From: Symbiodinium natans
Taxonomy: Eukaryota > Sar > Dinophyceae > Suessiales > Symbiodiniaceae
DNA: 64,000 bases
NCBI GenBank assembly: GCA_905221605.1
Contig: CAJNDS010002088.1
Location: forward strand, 401,001 to 465,000
Direction: 5' to 3'
In this document: positions 40,381 to 51,235 of the stretch, piece by piece
How the letters are laid out: each line of letters opens with the position of its first letter
Position numbering within the stretch: the stretch's first letter is position 1
The notes under the pieces: model-generated
What the model was told of the DNA's origin: nothing
The model's database searches: none
Seen by the model: only the letters and a program-made list of their open reading frames with translations
Program-made: the position numbers and the translations under genes

Positions 40381-40882
40381 ATTTTATATCCATGGATGGA
40401 GGGGAGCTTCCGAACCTAGGGGCAGCCTTTTTTTTGGGTTCCTAGAACAAACTTTGCAGTACTTTGGGGTAAACTAGGGGGCACCGCCTATTTTTCTAGG
40501 AAATGTGCAGAATTGCTCTTAGGGTTGGACGGGGGGTTCAGGTTTAGGGGTTTAAGGCTTTAAGGATTGGGGTCTGGTTCTGGAGCCTCTCGCACCCAAA
40601 AAGGCCCCAAAGGGTTCAAGCTTGCCTGCCAAGCATCACCTCAGCAAGTGAATGCCAAGGGCCAAGCGCGCTCAAAGGCGACGACGAAGATCAGAGCAAA
40701 GCTGCATAGGATGTAGATGATCCTTGTCGGGCTCAGGGCTTAGGGTTTAGGGTTTCGGGTTTAGGGTTTGGATGATGACTCTAACGACGCGTAGTATATG
40801 TTGCTATTGTTTTGCTGTTGCTTGTGACTCATTCTTGTTCTCGCTTGTATGTTGTGCGGAGGGCTGATGGGGAGGCTGAATG

Positions 40883-40985
40883 GGGACTAAGGGAGGGAAC
40901 CTTGTAAGGGACCGCTTGGGGGCTCTATAAGGGGCTATTGAGAGGCGACTTAGATATCCGGACTATGTAAGTAAAGTATGTGTTC
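40883..40985. mobile_element. Family F element, truncated
   Basis: GGGGACTAAGGGAGGGAACCTTGTAAGGGACC matches the left end of 23778. The right half is lost. Confidence 0.5.
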
Positions 40986-41069
40986 GCGTAGCGGGCAGGA
41001 TTAGGCGTCCCTAACCCCTAACCCCTAAACCCTCTAGGGGTTCCACCCTCCTAGATTGTGTGAATTTAC

Positions 41070-41159
41070 GCACAAAGCAAGCTGGGGGCTTCGCCCCTGA
41101 GTTGTGGGGTAGAAGTTCAGGTCGTACCAGACGTTGCAGCTTTCGCACTTCTGGTATAC
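41070..41159 (-). CDS. Exon, Cys-containing segment
   Basis: 90 bp, 30 codons in frame 0, between CCTGGGCAG and TGC|GTAAAT. It includes VYQKCESCNVWYDLNFYPTT, with a CxxC pair. It joins in phase to the hydrophobic exon at 41234. Confidence 0.6.
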
Positions 41160-41233
41160 CTGCCCAGGGACTCCAATACCCCTTAAATGGAAGCGCTCAG
41201 CCCTCAACCCTAAAGCCAGAAATAAGGGCGCAC

Positions 41234-41323
41234 CCAGTAGCACAGCGTCGGCACGCTAGAGGCCAGGACGCCCTTAAAGATGACTTCCAAGAGGGTCGTC
41301 ACCAAGAGGATAAACACCCAGGC
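41234..41323 (-). CDS. Exon, transmembrane segment
   Basis: 90 bp, 30 codons in frame 0, between GTTGTTTGCAG and TGG|GTGCGC. It encodes AWVFILLVTTLLEVIFKGVL, a clear membrane helix, then ASSVPTLCYW. The intron to the next exon is 74 bp. With 39420 and 37358 it suggests a multi-pass membrane protein whose gene spans the 37.5-39.0 kb AT-rich insertion. Confidence 0.65.
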
Positions 41324-41535
41324 CTGCAAACAACAGGGATGAGGGTTCAGGATTTAGGGCTTAGGGTTCGGGATTTAGAGTTTAGGGTTTGGGGTTGAGG
41401 GTTCGGATTCAAGGTTTGCCGCTTCTCTCGAAGGATCGAAGCAGAAGGCATGCCGGGGCCCACCGTTGAATCAGGTCCTCTGCAGGGCAACTTCTTAGGG
41501 GCATTCGGCTTGGCGGGGGGCCGCCCTTGAAGAAG

Positions 41536-41640
41536 GTAATAAGGGTACGAGAGAATAGAGTTTTGGGGGTTTATTGTAGTATAATGATAAAGGGACTAGA
41601 AGGAGATATTCTCAGTAAGTATTCTGACCCCTATTTTACC
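41536..41640. mobile_element. Family G element, worn
   Basis: AATAAGGGTACGAGAGAATAG, TTTATTGTAGTATAATGATAAAGGG and TATTCTGACCCCTATTTTA resemble the 8571 and 18318 copies. Confidence 0.4.
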
Positions 41641-41981
41641 GGAGCGTGCTGGTACACTCTTGGGGGTTCAGGACTTGAATGAGCAGGACAGGGGGCCACC
41701 TCGGGAAACTGGTACGTTCTTAGGGGTTGCAGGCTTTGTTTAGGGGAGCTTTAAGGTTTTCGCTTCTTTTTTGGCGAGGGGGGAGGGGAAAACGTAATGA
41801 GCCGACATACATCAGCGTGTGTAAAGGAACAACAACAAAAGCAAACACAAGACATGCATGTTCATGCAAACAGCACTATACTACAATACACAGTCCCAAA
41901 CCCGCCTATCACCTTGTGCTTTGCCTTCAGCCCTGCAGCCGAATGTACACCCAAGGCCTACATGCCTCGGCGTCCCTAAGC

Positions 41982-42057
41982 CCTGAAAGCCCGCCACGCC
42001 TGCACGCCAGAGAGGCTCAGCTTTTTGAAAGCCGTGACCACCTCCACTAGGGGCGCT
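41982..42057 (-). CDS. Exon, unknown protein
   Basis: 76 bp between CGGGCTCAG and AGG|GCTTAG (GC donor). It encodes LVEVVTAFKKLSLSGVQAWR, an amphipathic helix. Confidence 0.5.
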
Positions 42058-42084
42058 CTGAGCCCGAAGCGCTGAAACCAGGAT

Positions 42085-42190
42085 TCCTTGCTTTGGAGTA
42101 GACCCTGGAAAAGAAGCATATACCTTTTTGAGGTATAAGTAGCTATAATCGGAACCCAGAACCAGAAAAAGTATTCCAGCATAGTAGTTC
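42085..42190. mobile_element. Family H element, copy 2
   Basis: TTGGAGTAGACCCTGGAAAAG ... TTTTTGAGGTATAAGTAGCTATAATCGGAACCCAGAACCA. See 4149-4262. Confidence 0.55.
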
Positions 42191-42329
42191 CAGGCTTGTT
42201 TTTGGGACATGGAGGTTCGATGACGGGTTCTTTTGCGGCAGGGTTTAGGGCGTTCCCTTCTCAACAATTGAAGCACCGAATGGAAACTGGCCGTGGCAAC
42301 AGCTGTGCGGAATGATTTTGGAAATATTT

Positions 42330-42444
42330 GGGGGTTTCCGACAACAGGGGTACGCTTTTTTGAGGGGTCCCTTTCAGGGGATTCTATTCTATTTGGGGTC
42401 TAAAAAGGGGGTACCGGGGTACCTCTATTTTTGTTTAATTCCCA
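42330..42444. mobile_element. Family E element
   Basis: GGGGGTTTCCGACAACAGGGG left, ATTTTTGTTTAATTCCC right. The minus-strand acceptor TCCGCACAG lies just downstream. Confidence 0.6.
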
Positions 42445-43104
42445 AACGGTCTACTGTTAGGGTTCAAAATTCATTTAAGGATTGCCGACATTCTGAGGAC
42501 TGTGTCTCCCTTTGTCTCCCTTCGTCTCCCTTTGTCTCCCTTCACGTGGGTGGCTTTGCCGGGTTGCTGTGCTCTTCGTCTCCCTTTGTCTCCCTTCTCC
42601 ACTGTTTCTTTGACTGTTTGGGGTCTTCGGTGGTGTAATTTGCCATCTGAAGCTCCCATCTTCTGCAGCCTCAGCTTTCACTTCCTTTGCAAAGATGCGC
42701 TGCAGTACCCTCAGTCTAAACTCTGTAATGTACTCAGAACCCCAAAAAAGGATCATTATTTAGTGCTGTGACGAGCCGCAAGGAACCACTCACCCCAACC
42801 CTTCGCCTTTTTTCTATGCCCATACACCGAAGGTCGAGCATTTTGAGAGGAGGCTGTAGACTCCAAGCCACAACCACGGTTTTTGCCTTGGGGTTTCGGG
42901 GTACGTGTTGTACAATATCTTCAACCGTCGCTGCCTCCAGATAGCGGGTGCCGGTGGTGTTCATGACACCAAGCGACATGTGACCTTGACACACGCCGTT
43001 TGCAAGGGCTTGGTGACTTAGGCTGTGGAGGGTGCCAAAGATCCTCAGTAATATACCAAGGTGCTGCTGCATCAGGTTCTTTATGCTTCCGGGACTGGGA
43101 TTGC

Positions 43105-43285
43105 ATCAGCCCGCCTCTCTCTCTCTCTCGCGCTCTGCTTGGCCTTCATCAAGAGGGTACAGTAGTCCAATTAGTCTCATGTGGCCTACGGATCTCCCTG
43201 CTCTGCTCTGCTCTGCTCCGCTCCGCTCTGCTCCGCTCTCTCTCTCTCTCTCTCTGTTTCTCTCTCTCTCTCTCTCTCTCCTCGG
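43105..43285. repeat. CT microsatellite and TGCTC/CGCTC runs
   Basis: (CT)n blocks at 43105-43125 and 43235-43280 with CTCTGCTCTGCTCCGCTC between. Confidence 0.9.
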
Positions 43286-44173
43286 CGTGCTTCAATGATA
43301 TACAAGTTAGCAAGAAAACGACGACATTCCCTTCTAGATAGGCGAAGTTAAGGGAGGTAACCTAAGCCCAACCCTATACCCTAAAACCGCTCAAGAATCG
43401 GGCGGCGAGGACCCGCAACCCCACCAACGGCCATCGCAGAGTCCGAGAACTCGAGTGAAATTCTGTTGCTTGTACCACTTCCCAGTGCTGAAAAGCAAAA
43501 GAGGCGCAGACGTCGCACATCAGGCGAAACTGGCATTCGAGGCGTCTGCTTCCCAGCATCCTTACAGACACACATTTCAAGGATGAACAATGTGGTGACG
43601 GGGGTGGGGGGCGCAACCCCAATACCTAGGTTCCTACACCTGAGGCCCTAAATCCCAAGTTGTAGAAAGAAGCGCCCTGGTTTAAGATGCAGATGAAGTG
43701 AGACTTCCTCTTTTTAGGGGTGCCCAGCTGCGTTCCGTATTCCGCTAACCACAAAGTAGGGCGACTTCCCGATGCCCCTCCACAAGAAAATGCAGCAAGT
43801 GTGGGTCTAAGTCATCTTCGGGAGTCCTGACCCTAAGCCCTCACCCTAAACACTCTCATTCAGACCCAGGGTTTAGAGTTTCATTGCAAGGTTCTTCATA
43901 GGGTTTCTAGGGCTTGAGGGGTTGCAGGGTTTAGGGGCGAAGCAACTGTCACGATGCCGTGCGCATGGGCAGAGGACGGGCCCGCGGTTATCTGCAGGTC
44001 CTGCCTTTTATCAGGCCTCATTGGTTGTGGGTTTAGGGTATAGGGTTTAGGGTTTAGGTATAGGAACACCCCCATCCACAAAAAATGGCTCCAAATTCTG
44101 ACATCCTACAAAGTTCCCTGCTTAAGGGACACCCGAGGCCGCACACCCTAAGTATTCCAGAAACCCAGCTTGC

Positions 44174-44248
44174 CTTGACGGTGGCCAAAGCTTCCTCGGC
44201 TGCCGCGACGGCCGCGGCAGCCAAAGGCAAAGGCACCTTGCGGACATG
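44174..44248 (-). CDS. Exon, Ala-rich helix
   Basis: 75 bp, 25 codons in frame 0, between CAAGCTCAG and AAG|GCAAGC (GC donor). It encodes PLPLAAAAVAAAEEALATVK. Confidence 0.45.
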
Positions 44249-44470
44249 CTGAGCTTGAGGTTTGGAACCATAAACCCCGAGCCTGAACCCAAAAGCCGAA
44301 CAAACCCTAAGCAAGCTTTACAAGGCGAGAAGGTTTCTTGATGCCGGGCTTTGCGAATACCCCTTAAACCACAAAATACGGTTGCAGGTTTACGCGAGTA
44401 GCTCTCCAAACAAGCCCCAATGTAAGGGGCCGCTCTACGAAGCCTGCAAACTCCCGAAGCCCCTGCCCAG

Positions 44471-44572
44471 GAACCTAGGCTTAAAAAGGGTGCCCTTTTT
44501 TGCTTAAAGGGGTTTATAAGGGAACCTAAACCCACCCAAAAAGGGAATAAGGGTACTACTGGGCATCCTAGG
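44471..44572. mobile_element. Family C element
   Basis: AAAAAGGGTGCCCTTTTTTGC, TTATAAGGGAACC, GGGTACTACTGGGCATCC. CCTAGG direct repeats flank it at about 44464-44479 and 44567-44573. Confidence 0.55.
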
Positions 44573-45584
44573 AAACAACCCCAACACGCCAGCCTAGCCC
44601 TGTACACTAGAGACCCCACGTGCCTCAAACCGTTCAAAAAGCCATGCCCGCTTAAACCCAAATCCCCAAACCCCCTTCGAGATCTTAGAACTAACTTGAA
44701 GGAGAACACCTCAAACAATAACTTATTTCGATCATCCTCACCCTGCAGCTACCCGACGTGGGAGCCATCCTGACGTTTTGAAAGCCACCCAACCCCACAC
44801 CTAAGGTGGGGAATAACAAGAAACCCTATATGCTTTGTGGGCATTTTCAGAATGAGGCTGTTTTGGAAGATGACTCCTAAGCCCTAAAACGACCATGAGC
44901 TGGCACCTCCGAGACTGGGACGCCGGGCTGGGGACCTGGTGGTTTAAAGAAAAGAACGAGAGGTGGGGGCGTAATTAGGGTTTAGGTTCAGGGCGCTTGG
45001 GAGGCTTGACGGTTTAGGAACTTAGAAACTCGGATTTAGGTTGGGGATTCTGGATTTAGGGCTTAGGCGTTTGACGCTTTAGGATGGCGTGGCAGCATGG
45101 CTGTATAGGACTAGTGTGACTAGTAGTCCTGCTGTGTTTCTGTGGAGGCGTTGAAGACCCCGAGAAAGCCAAGCAAGCGTGGCCTGCAGAGGGAGATGGC
45201 GTCTTCAGCCTCGCAGCTATGTAGGGCTTCCCTGCAAAGGGGATGATTGGCTTAGGGTTTAGAGATGTTTGGGGTTTGCAGTTTAGGGGGTTCGTATGCT
45301 TTCGGGTTTAGGCCGAGGTGCCTGAACTCAGAGGGAGTCTATCAGGGCTCTTGAGTGATTTGGGGCTTTAGGGTTTGGGGGTTCAGGGCTTCAGTGCTTC
45401 GGGGCGTTGGTTGGTTTAGAAGGGGCGACTGATTTGAGAGTGACAGTTCGGTGAAGCGATGAATGGCTTAGGACTTCGGGTTCAGCTTTGCATGTGTTTC
45501 TGGTCTGTGTCGAGATGCATCAGCGTTCTGCGTTTTTTGGGGTTGGAGTTTGCGTTTGTTGCCGGCTGGGCTTGCTCAATAGAA

Positions 45585-45695
45585 GTATATTATCTTATAT
45601 GGTATTAGATTAGACTAGATTATTTTTTTATTATGCTGTGTTCTATTATACATTATATTTTTATGTAGATTATCCTATGTTATAGTTTTTTTAAG
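45585..45695. repeat. AT-rich patch
   Basis: TATATTATCTTATATGG... to TATGTTATAG, sharply AT-rich, directly downstream of the long acidic exon. Confidence 0.7.
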
Positions 45696-45899
45696 GTCGC
45701 ACCTCTGCATGGCTGACTGGCCCACAGTGCTCGGTGCTCTCGACTCGCCTTGCAGCACCCACTCACGAAGAGCGCTCGACCGTCGCATTTGGTGGGGCAT
45801 TCGGACGAGAAGCATTCCACATGCTGCAAAGCACGAAAGCCTCCCCCCCCGCTGTCCACCCCCCCCCCCCGCCCCCGAAAAAGTTCTCAGGCCCCAACT

Positions 45900-46385
45900 G
45901 TGAGGCGTCAACAAAGAGTGCAGGGCATTCGGCGGGTTCTCCGACACCTTGGGCGCGAGGTGCTCTGGAGGTTGGCCTGGGCTCTCCCTCCTTCGCTCAT
46001 CCTCTTCCACCAAGAGAGTTCCCAGCTCCGAGGGCCGATTGCTGTGGGGCGCCTCGCTGCCTTCTTTTGCCGTGACCTCTGTGTGCTCCGCCTGCTCCGC
46101 AACATGGACGGCAGGGACTGGTGGCGGCTCCTGGCAGCTTTCCGGCACGTCGTTGGGCTCTGTGACAGGGACCTCTTCCAGCTGCTCGGCCGTCTCTTCC
46201 AGGATGGAAGCCGTTCGCGACCGACAAGGAGCCAGGCTCTCATGTTCGAGGTCCGGGCCTCTCTCCTGCTTCTGGCGCTCCTCGGAGCAGGGCCTGTCCC
46301 TACACCTCCCCTGCCGCGGCTGCGTGCGCCGGAGGCTGGGCCAACTGACGCTGCGCCGATCCACCTTGCCGTCCCGTGCCTGGCA
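45900..46385 (-). CDS. Long exon, acidic disordered protein segment
   Basis: Acceptor CCCTTTTTCTGCAG (46386) opens about 160 codons. Arg/Gln-rich first (QPRQGRCRDRPCSEERQKQE), then acidic and Pro-rich (ILEETAEQLEEVPVTEPNDV; PPVPAVHVAEQAEHTEVTAK). The frame stays open to 45675 through a C-rich run, but GT donors near the end are weak, so the 3' edge is approximate. The plus strand is open in two frames; its Leu/Arg/Trp composition fits an antisense shadow. Confidence 0.6.
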
Positions 46386-46685
46386 CTGCAGAAAAAGGGT
46401 TTGAGTCAAGGCTTGCACTAAATCTAAACTGCTACCAGTATAAGTTCCTAGAACTCGTAAGCCCCAAAAGTGCTTATGAGCCCATGGCGGGTGCTGATGC
46501 TTCTCAGTGTGTAGGCATGCTGCAAAGATATGCTGATATGATCTAGTTGAAGTTTAAGATCTTGAAAGGGACTATACAGTAGCCACCTTGGCGCCCAAGT
46601 ACTTCCTAGCAAAGAAATACGCGGACCCTATATGGTGACCTAAACTGTGAGCCCCTTTTGCCACCCAAGGCTTTCAAGCGAACAC

Positions 46686-46762
46686 TCTAATCGAGACTCC
46701 CATAATCAAGCAACATGGCCTGATGCCTCGAACGAGGTGGCTGAAGATCACCAGCGCTCCTG
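46686..46762 (-). CDS. Possible exon, hydrophobic
   Basis: 77 bp between CTGAACAG and AGA|GTGTTC, encoding GALVIFSHLVRGIRPCCLIM. The phase does not fit 47035-47127 across the 8-mer array, so another exon or splice site is involved. Confidence 0.38.
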
Positions 46763-46782
46763 CTGTTCAGGCAGAGTAGACT

Positions 46783-47023
46783 TCCTAAACCCCTAAACCC
46801 CTAAACCCCTAAACCCCTAAACCCCTAAACCCCTAAACCCCTAAACCCCTAAACCCCTAAACCCCTAAACCCCTAAACCCCTAAACCCTAAACCCCCTAA
46901 ACCCCTAACCCTAAACCCCCTAAACCCCTAAACCCCTAAACCCCTAAACCCCTAAACCCCTAAACCCCTAAACCCCTAAACCCCTAAACCTAAACCCTAA
47001 ACCCTAAACCCTAAACCCTAAAG
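46783..47023. repeat. CCCCTAAA (TTTAGGGG) 8-mer array
   Basis: About 24 units of the 8-base variant with two short heptamer interruptions, then five heptamers. It lies within 15 bp of the GTTTAG donor at 47034. Confidence 0.95.
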
Positions 47024-47034
47024 GCATCCTAAAC

Positions 47035-47127
47035 TTGGCTGATGGGATGGTTTATCAGGCAATCCCGAGGCCTGAAAAGCATATCCTGCTTTCCTTCATG
47101 GAGTTTGTGCATGGTTCCATACGGAAC
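47035..47127 (-). CDS. Exon, unknown protein
   Basis: 93 bp, 31 codons in frame 0, between GGGGAAAG and CAA|GTTTAG. It includes VPYGTMHKLHEGKQDMLFRP and RDCLINHPISQ. The donor itself looks like a telomere unit (GTTTAGG). Confidence 0.52.
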
Positions 47128-47690
47128 CTTTCCCCTAAGAAGCTAGGGGGGCTAGGCCTAGAAGCACGCACTTTGCAAAGGATCGCTATGGTAAGCAACT
47201 GCAAATCCTAAACCCTCAGCTCGTAAATTCTAAGCCCTCACGCCCTGAGTCTTCGACCCCTGAATAAGCGCACATCGTTCCTGAACCCGTTTTGCGCCGA
47301 TTAGTGGCTGGAACAAACTGAGCAGGAAATCCACACTCCGGGGTTTGGAGATCTCTTCCCTAAACCCTATTCCAAAATGTCCTGGCATGCGCTGGTGTCA
47401 GCTCCTCGCCGGCTTCCAGCAGTCCTGCTGTCGCAGCATCTGACATCTACCCCTGTGGGAGCCCAAATACCCCCGCATTGCGGCACATCCTCTAACCAAA
47501 TTACGGGTACCCCCTAAACCCTCGACCCTAAACCCTAGCCTAAACCCTAAACCCTAACCCTAAATTTGATGAGCCAAGTAACCAAGTAAGCTCTCTTCTT
47601 GAAGTAGCGGGTATGGTGTTCTGTGTGTACCTTTGCGAACCAGTGCTGTCTTTGCTCTGTGGATAGATGCAGAGAGGTCCTTAAGGGTAC

Positions 47691-47765
47691 CTTTTCAGTT
47701 CATGGTACTGCGCATGCCCCAAACTCAGCTTAGCACGACCCTTCCAAGTCACACAACGTCCTGAA
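47691..47765 (-). CDS. Exon, unknown protein
   Basis: 75 bp between AACTGTGAG and AG|GTACCC, 24 full codons: VTWKGRAKLSLGHAQYHELK. Confidence 0.5.
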
Positions 47766-48041
47766 CTCACAGTTTTTGATAACCCAAAAACTCCCAAAGC
47801 CCGAAACCCTAAACCCTCCAGCGCAGCCTTCGGTGGCCTCCTCAGTCGGCATGGGGCCTGCACCCACAACACACCCTAAGACCATAGTCCATGCTAGCTA
47901 CCTGGTCAAGGTCAGAGTCACAGTCGGCTCCCTTCAAAGGGTTTAGGGCTTAGGGTTTACGGTATGGACTCTCCCAAAAAGGCATGCGCATAAGCAAAGC
48001 CTGGAGTTCCTCATTCTTGCGGCCACACGGTGTCGTGAGCA

Positions 48042-48150
48042 TACTTGGGGGTTCATGGGTAGATATAAGTAGGGTTAAAAGCACCCTGAATAGGGTGATC
48101 ATATAGTTACCATACTGAAAACCTAGTTACCTTATAACTTCCCATGGACC
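48042..48150. mobile_element. Family A element, worn right end
   Basis: TACTTGGGGGTTCATGGGTAGATATAAGTAGGG left. The right side has CTTATAACTTCCCATGGACC. Confidence 0.6.
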
Positions 48151-48370
48151 AGCGAGGACAGACGCCGGCATTCAATCGTAGGAAAAGATCGCTTCCCCAG
48201 AGCCAAGCTTCAGAGAACTGATCAGAAGACTCTCTAATCCCCTCCCTATATTTTTATCCCCCTCCGACCCACTAACATTGAATACCGCCATTATGGTTAT
48301 ATTGGAGAACATGGGGTGGGGGATATTTAATATGTATTTAACATTAGTGGGAAGTAACTACCAGCCGGCC

Positions 48371-49275
48371 TGTGGCGGACGCCTCGCCACTTGACGCGGA
48401 TCGCATCAGGCCTGCGGCCGCAGTCTATGGACAAGACCATCCCCCAATCACAAACAAAGTATGACAAAGGCGCACAGGCATTCATCCCCGCATGTCCCCA
48501 CAGCCTGCGGCTCCCATAGCATGCACCAGCAAGAACATTAACCAACAAACATCATCTGCCCCGACTCGCCTGTGGCAGAAGTCTCAACTGTCGGCGCGAG
48601 TGGCATGACGCCTGCGGTTGTGCAAATACAGACATTCATCCCTGAATCCCTCTTCAGTCATGTGAAGTGTGAAGAACAGATGCAGAGGTTTCCTCCCCAC
48701 TGGCACACTGCCCCGGGTGTCTGCACATAGAGGCAAGACACGTCATCTGTCCCAAGCCGCCTGTAGCAGACTCCTCGCCAGTCGGCACGAGCGGCAAGAC
48801 GCCTGCGTTCGCACGCGCGGAGACAAACCCTTCTCATCCAATCGATATCAAACGTAGAGAGGTATGCCTCACGGCTCCCTGTAGTTTCCATACCCCTCGC
48901 TTGCATACGAATTTGAATAAGAAGAACTCGCGAAAACAACCCGCCTGTGGCGGACGCCTCGCCACTTGACGCGGATCGCATCAAGCCTGCGGCAGCAGTC
49001 TCTGGAAAATCCATCCCTCAATCACAGACAAACTGTGACAAAGGTGTACAGGCATTCATCCCGGCATGTCCCTACTGCATGCGGTTTCGTTAGCATGCAG
49101 GACAATGAGCCAACAAACGTCATCTGTCCCGACTCGCCTGTCGAAGTATCGACTGTCCGCGCGACTGGCATGACGCCTGCGGACGTGCTAGCTACAGAAA
49201 AACGTCCCTCAATCCTGCAACCATCTGGCGCAAAGATGTGGAGGCTTCCTCAGTGCCTGCGGTGTCGTCTGCATA
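48371..49275. repeat. Tandem segmental duplication, copy 1
   Basis: About 905 bp nearly identical to 49495-50410, offset 1124 bp, becoming 1135 bp after an 11-bp AAGACATGGCA insertion at about 49860 in copy 2. Only scattered single-base differences are seen. Confidence 0.92.
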
Positions 49276-49494
49276 GCAGGATCATTAAACGACTAAGACA
49301 CGTGGTTCGTCCCAACCCACCTGTGGAAGACTCCTCATCAGTCGACACGAGAGGCAAGACGCCTGCAGTCGCACTTGTTGTAAAGATGCTCTCACTCAGC
49401 AGACAAAGATGCAATGGGTATTCCTTTCTGATCCCTGCAGTGTCGTATGCAAGGTGTCGCTGGCACGCGAAGAAAGACTTGCAAAAGAACCGCC

Positions 49495-50410
49495 TGTGGC
49501 AGACGCCTCGTCACTTGACGCGGATCGCATCAGGCCTGCGGCCGCAGTCTATGGACAAGACCATCCCCCAATCACAAACAAAGTATGACAAAGGCGCACA
49601 GGCATTCATCCCCGCATGTCCCCACAGCCTGCGGCTCCCATAGCATGCACCAGCAAGAACATTAACCAACAAACATCATCTGCCCCGACTCGCCTGTGGC
49701 AGAAGTCTCAACTGTCGGCGCGAGTGGCATGACGCCTGCGGTTGTGCAAATACAGACATTCATCCCTGAATCCCTCTTCAGTCATGTGAAGTGTGAAGAA
49801 CAGATGCAGAGGTTTCCTCCCCACTGGCACACTGCCCCGGGTGTCTGCACATAGAGGCAAGACATGGCAAGACACGTCATCTGTCCCAAGCCGCCTGTAG
49901 CAGACTCCTCGCCAGTCGGCACGAGCGGCAAGACGCCTGCATTCGCACGCGCGGAGACAAACCCTTCTCATCCAATCGATATCAAACGTAGAGAGGTATG
50001 CCTCACGGCTCCCTGTAGTTTCCATACCCCTCGCTTGCATACGAATTTGAATAAGAAGAACTCGCGAAAACAACCCGCCTGTGGCGGACGCCTCGCCACT
50101 TGACGCGGATCGCATCAAGCCTGCGGCAGCAGTCTCTGGAAAATCCATCCCTCAATCACAGACAAACTGTGACAAAGGTGTACAGGCATTCATCCCGGCA
50201 TGTCCCTACTGCATGCGGTTTCGTTAGCATGCAGGACAGTGAGCCAACAAACGTCATCTGTCCCGACTCGCCTGTCGAAGTCTCGACTGTCGGCGCGACT
50301 GGCATGACGCCTGCGGACGTGCTAGCTACAGAAAAACATCCCTCAATCCTGCCACCATCTGACGCAAAGATGCGGAGGCTTCCTCACTGCCTGCCGTCTC
50401 GTCTGCATAA
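49495..50410. repeat. Tandem segmental duplication, copy 2
   Basis: Partner of 48371-49275. Divergence begins at CGTCTGCATA, where copy 2 continues AGGCAGGATGAC. Confidence 0.92.
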
Positions 50411-51119
50411 GGCAGGATGACTAACAAGACACATGAATTGTCCCACCTCGCCTGACGAAGACTCCTCGCTAGGCGACACGAGTCTCAATAGGCCTGCATT
50501 CGCACTGATCAAACCTCTCTCACTCAAACACAGACAAAGACGCGTAGGGGTATTCCTCACCACTCCCTGCAGCTTGATATGTCAGATGGCGCTTGCGTAC
50601 GAAGAAAGGCTCGCAAAAGCAGCCCACCTGTGGCGGAAGCCTCACCACTTGACACAGATCGCATGAAGCCTGCGGACGCAGTTTCACGAACAAAAAAAGC
50701 TGCCATGCCTGCTGACACGAGCAAAGCTCGCTCTCCCAACCCGCCTGTTACGGACTCTTCGCCAGTCGACACACGTGGCATGATGCCTGTGGCCGCACTC
50801 GTTGGACAGACGAACCCTCAATGACACAAAGGCATAGACGCGTACTGTAGAGCCATCCACCCTAAACTGTGAACCCTAAACCCTAAAACCGAAAACCTAA
50901 ACCCGAATGCTTTGTGACTTCGCCTTGGGGGAGGTAACCCAGTGGTCACACATGTCCCTGGTACCCCAAGGCTGCAGGGCTGAAACCCTCCAAACTCCGA
51001 AGCTCCACATTCAACTCTAGCCCAAACTCTGAAACTACAAACTCGGAAGCCCTGGTCCCTAAACTCCTGAAACCTATACCCTGAATCCTACAAACCCTAA
51101 ACTCCTAAACTCCGAAACC

Positions 51120-51235
51120 CTGAAACCCAGAGACTCCAATACACCATCATTAAGGAATATTAAAGAATATTCCTTAAACCATGTAAGGAACCCTATTCTA
51201 GCTTAAGGAAGATTCCTCAATGAAGAGTCCCTAAA
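51120..51235. mobile_element. Family D element
   Basis: AGAGACTCCAATACACC...ATTAAGGAATATT and AGGAAGATTCCTCAATGAAGAGTCCC. Same core TTCCTTAAxCCATxTAAGGAACCCTATT as 19690-19812. Confidence 0.65.

Larger units (their letters stand above)
42191..44173. other. Element and low-complexity interval, no confident gene
   Basis: Family E element at 42330-42444, a CTCCCTTTGT/CTCCCTTCGT minisatellite at 42497-42605, and CT/TGCTC low complexity at 43105-43285. Open segments at 42.8-43.1 and 43.4-43.6 kb lack paired splice sites. Confidence 0.5.
48366..50806. repeat. Higher-order satellite array
   Basis: Fourteen copies of an about 57-bp core (CGCCTGTGGCAGACTCCTCG...GACGCCTGCG) spaced mostly 172-200 bp. 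Three core types recur in order A-B-C, giving a 550-583-bp higher-order unit at 48367, 48941, 49491, 50074 and 50623. Core differences often keep a plus-strand frame of PPVADSSPVDTRGMTPAVAL type, but spacers do not keep it. Confidence 0.92.

Noticed and set aside
44122-44718. Minus-strand 198-codon frame
   Set aside because: It reads straight through a family C element and telomere-like sequence. Only the splice-bounded 44174-44248 part is kept, and that in a different frame.
45750-46421. Plus-strand open frame of 223 codons
   Set aside because: Leu/Arg/Trp-rich composition typical of the antisense of an acidic exon. The minus strand has the CTTTTTCTGCAG-type acceptor.
48966-49643. Plus-strand open frame of 225 codons in the satellite
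   Set aside because: Frame continuity is lost between most repeat units and there is no consistent start, stop or splice pattern. The cores' shared frame is reported instead as an observation.
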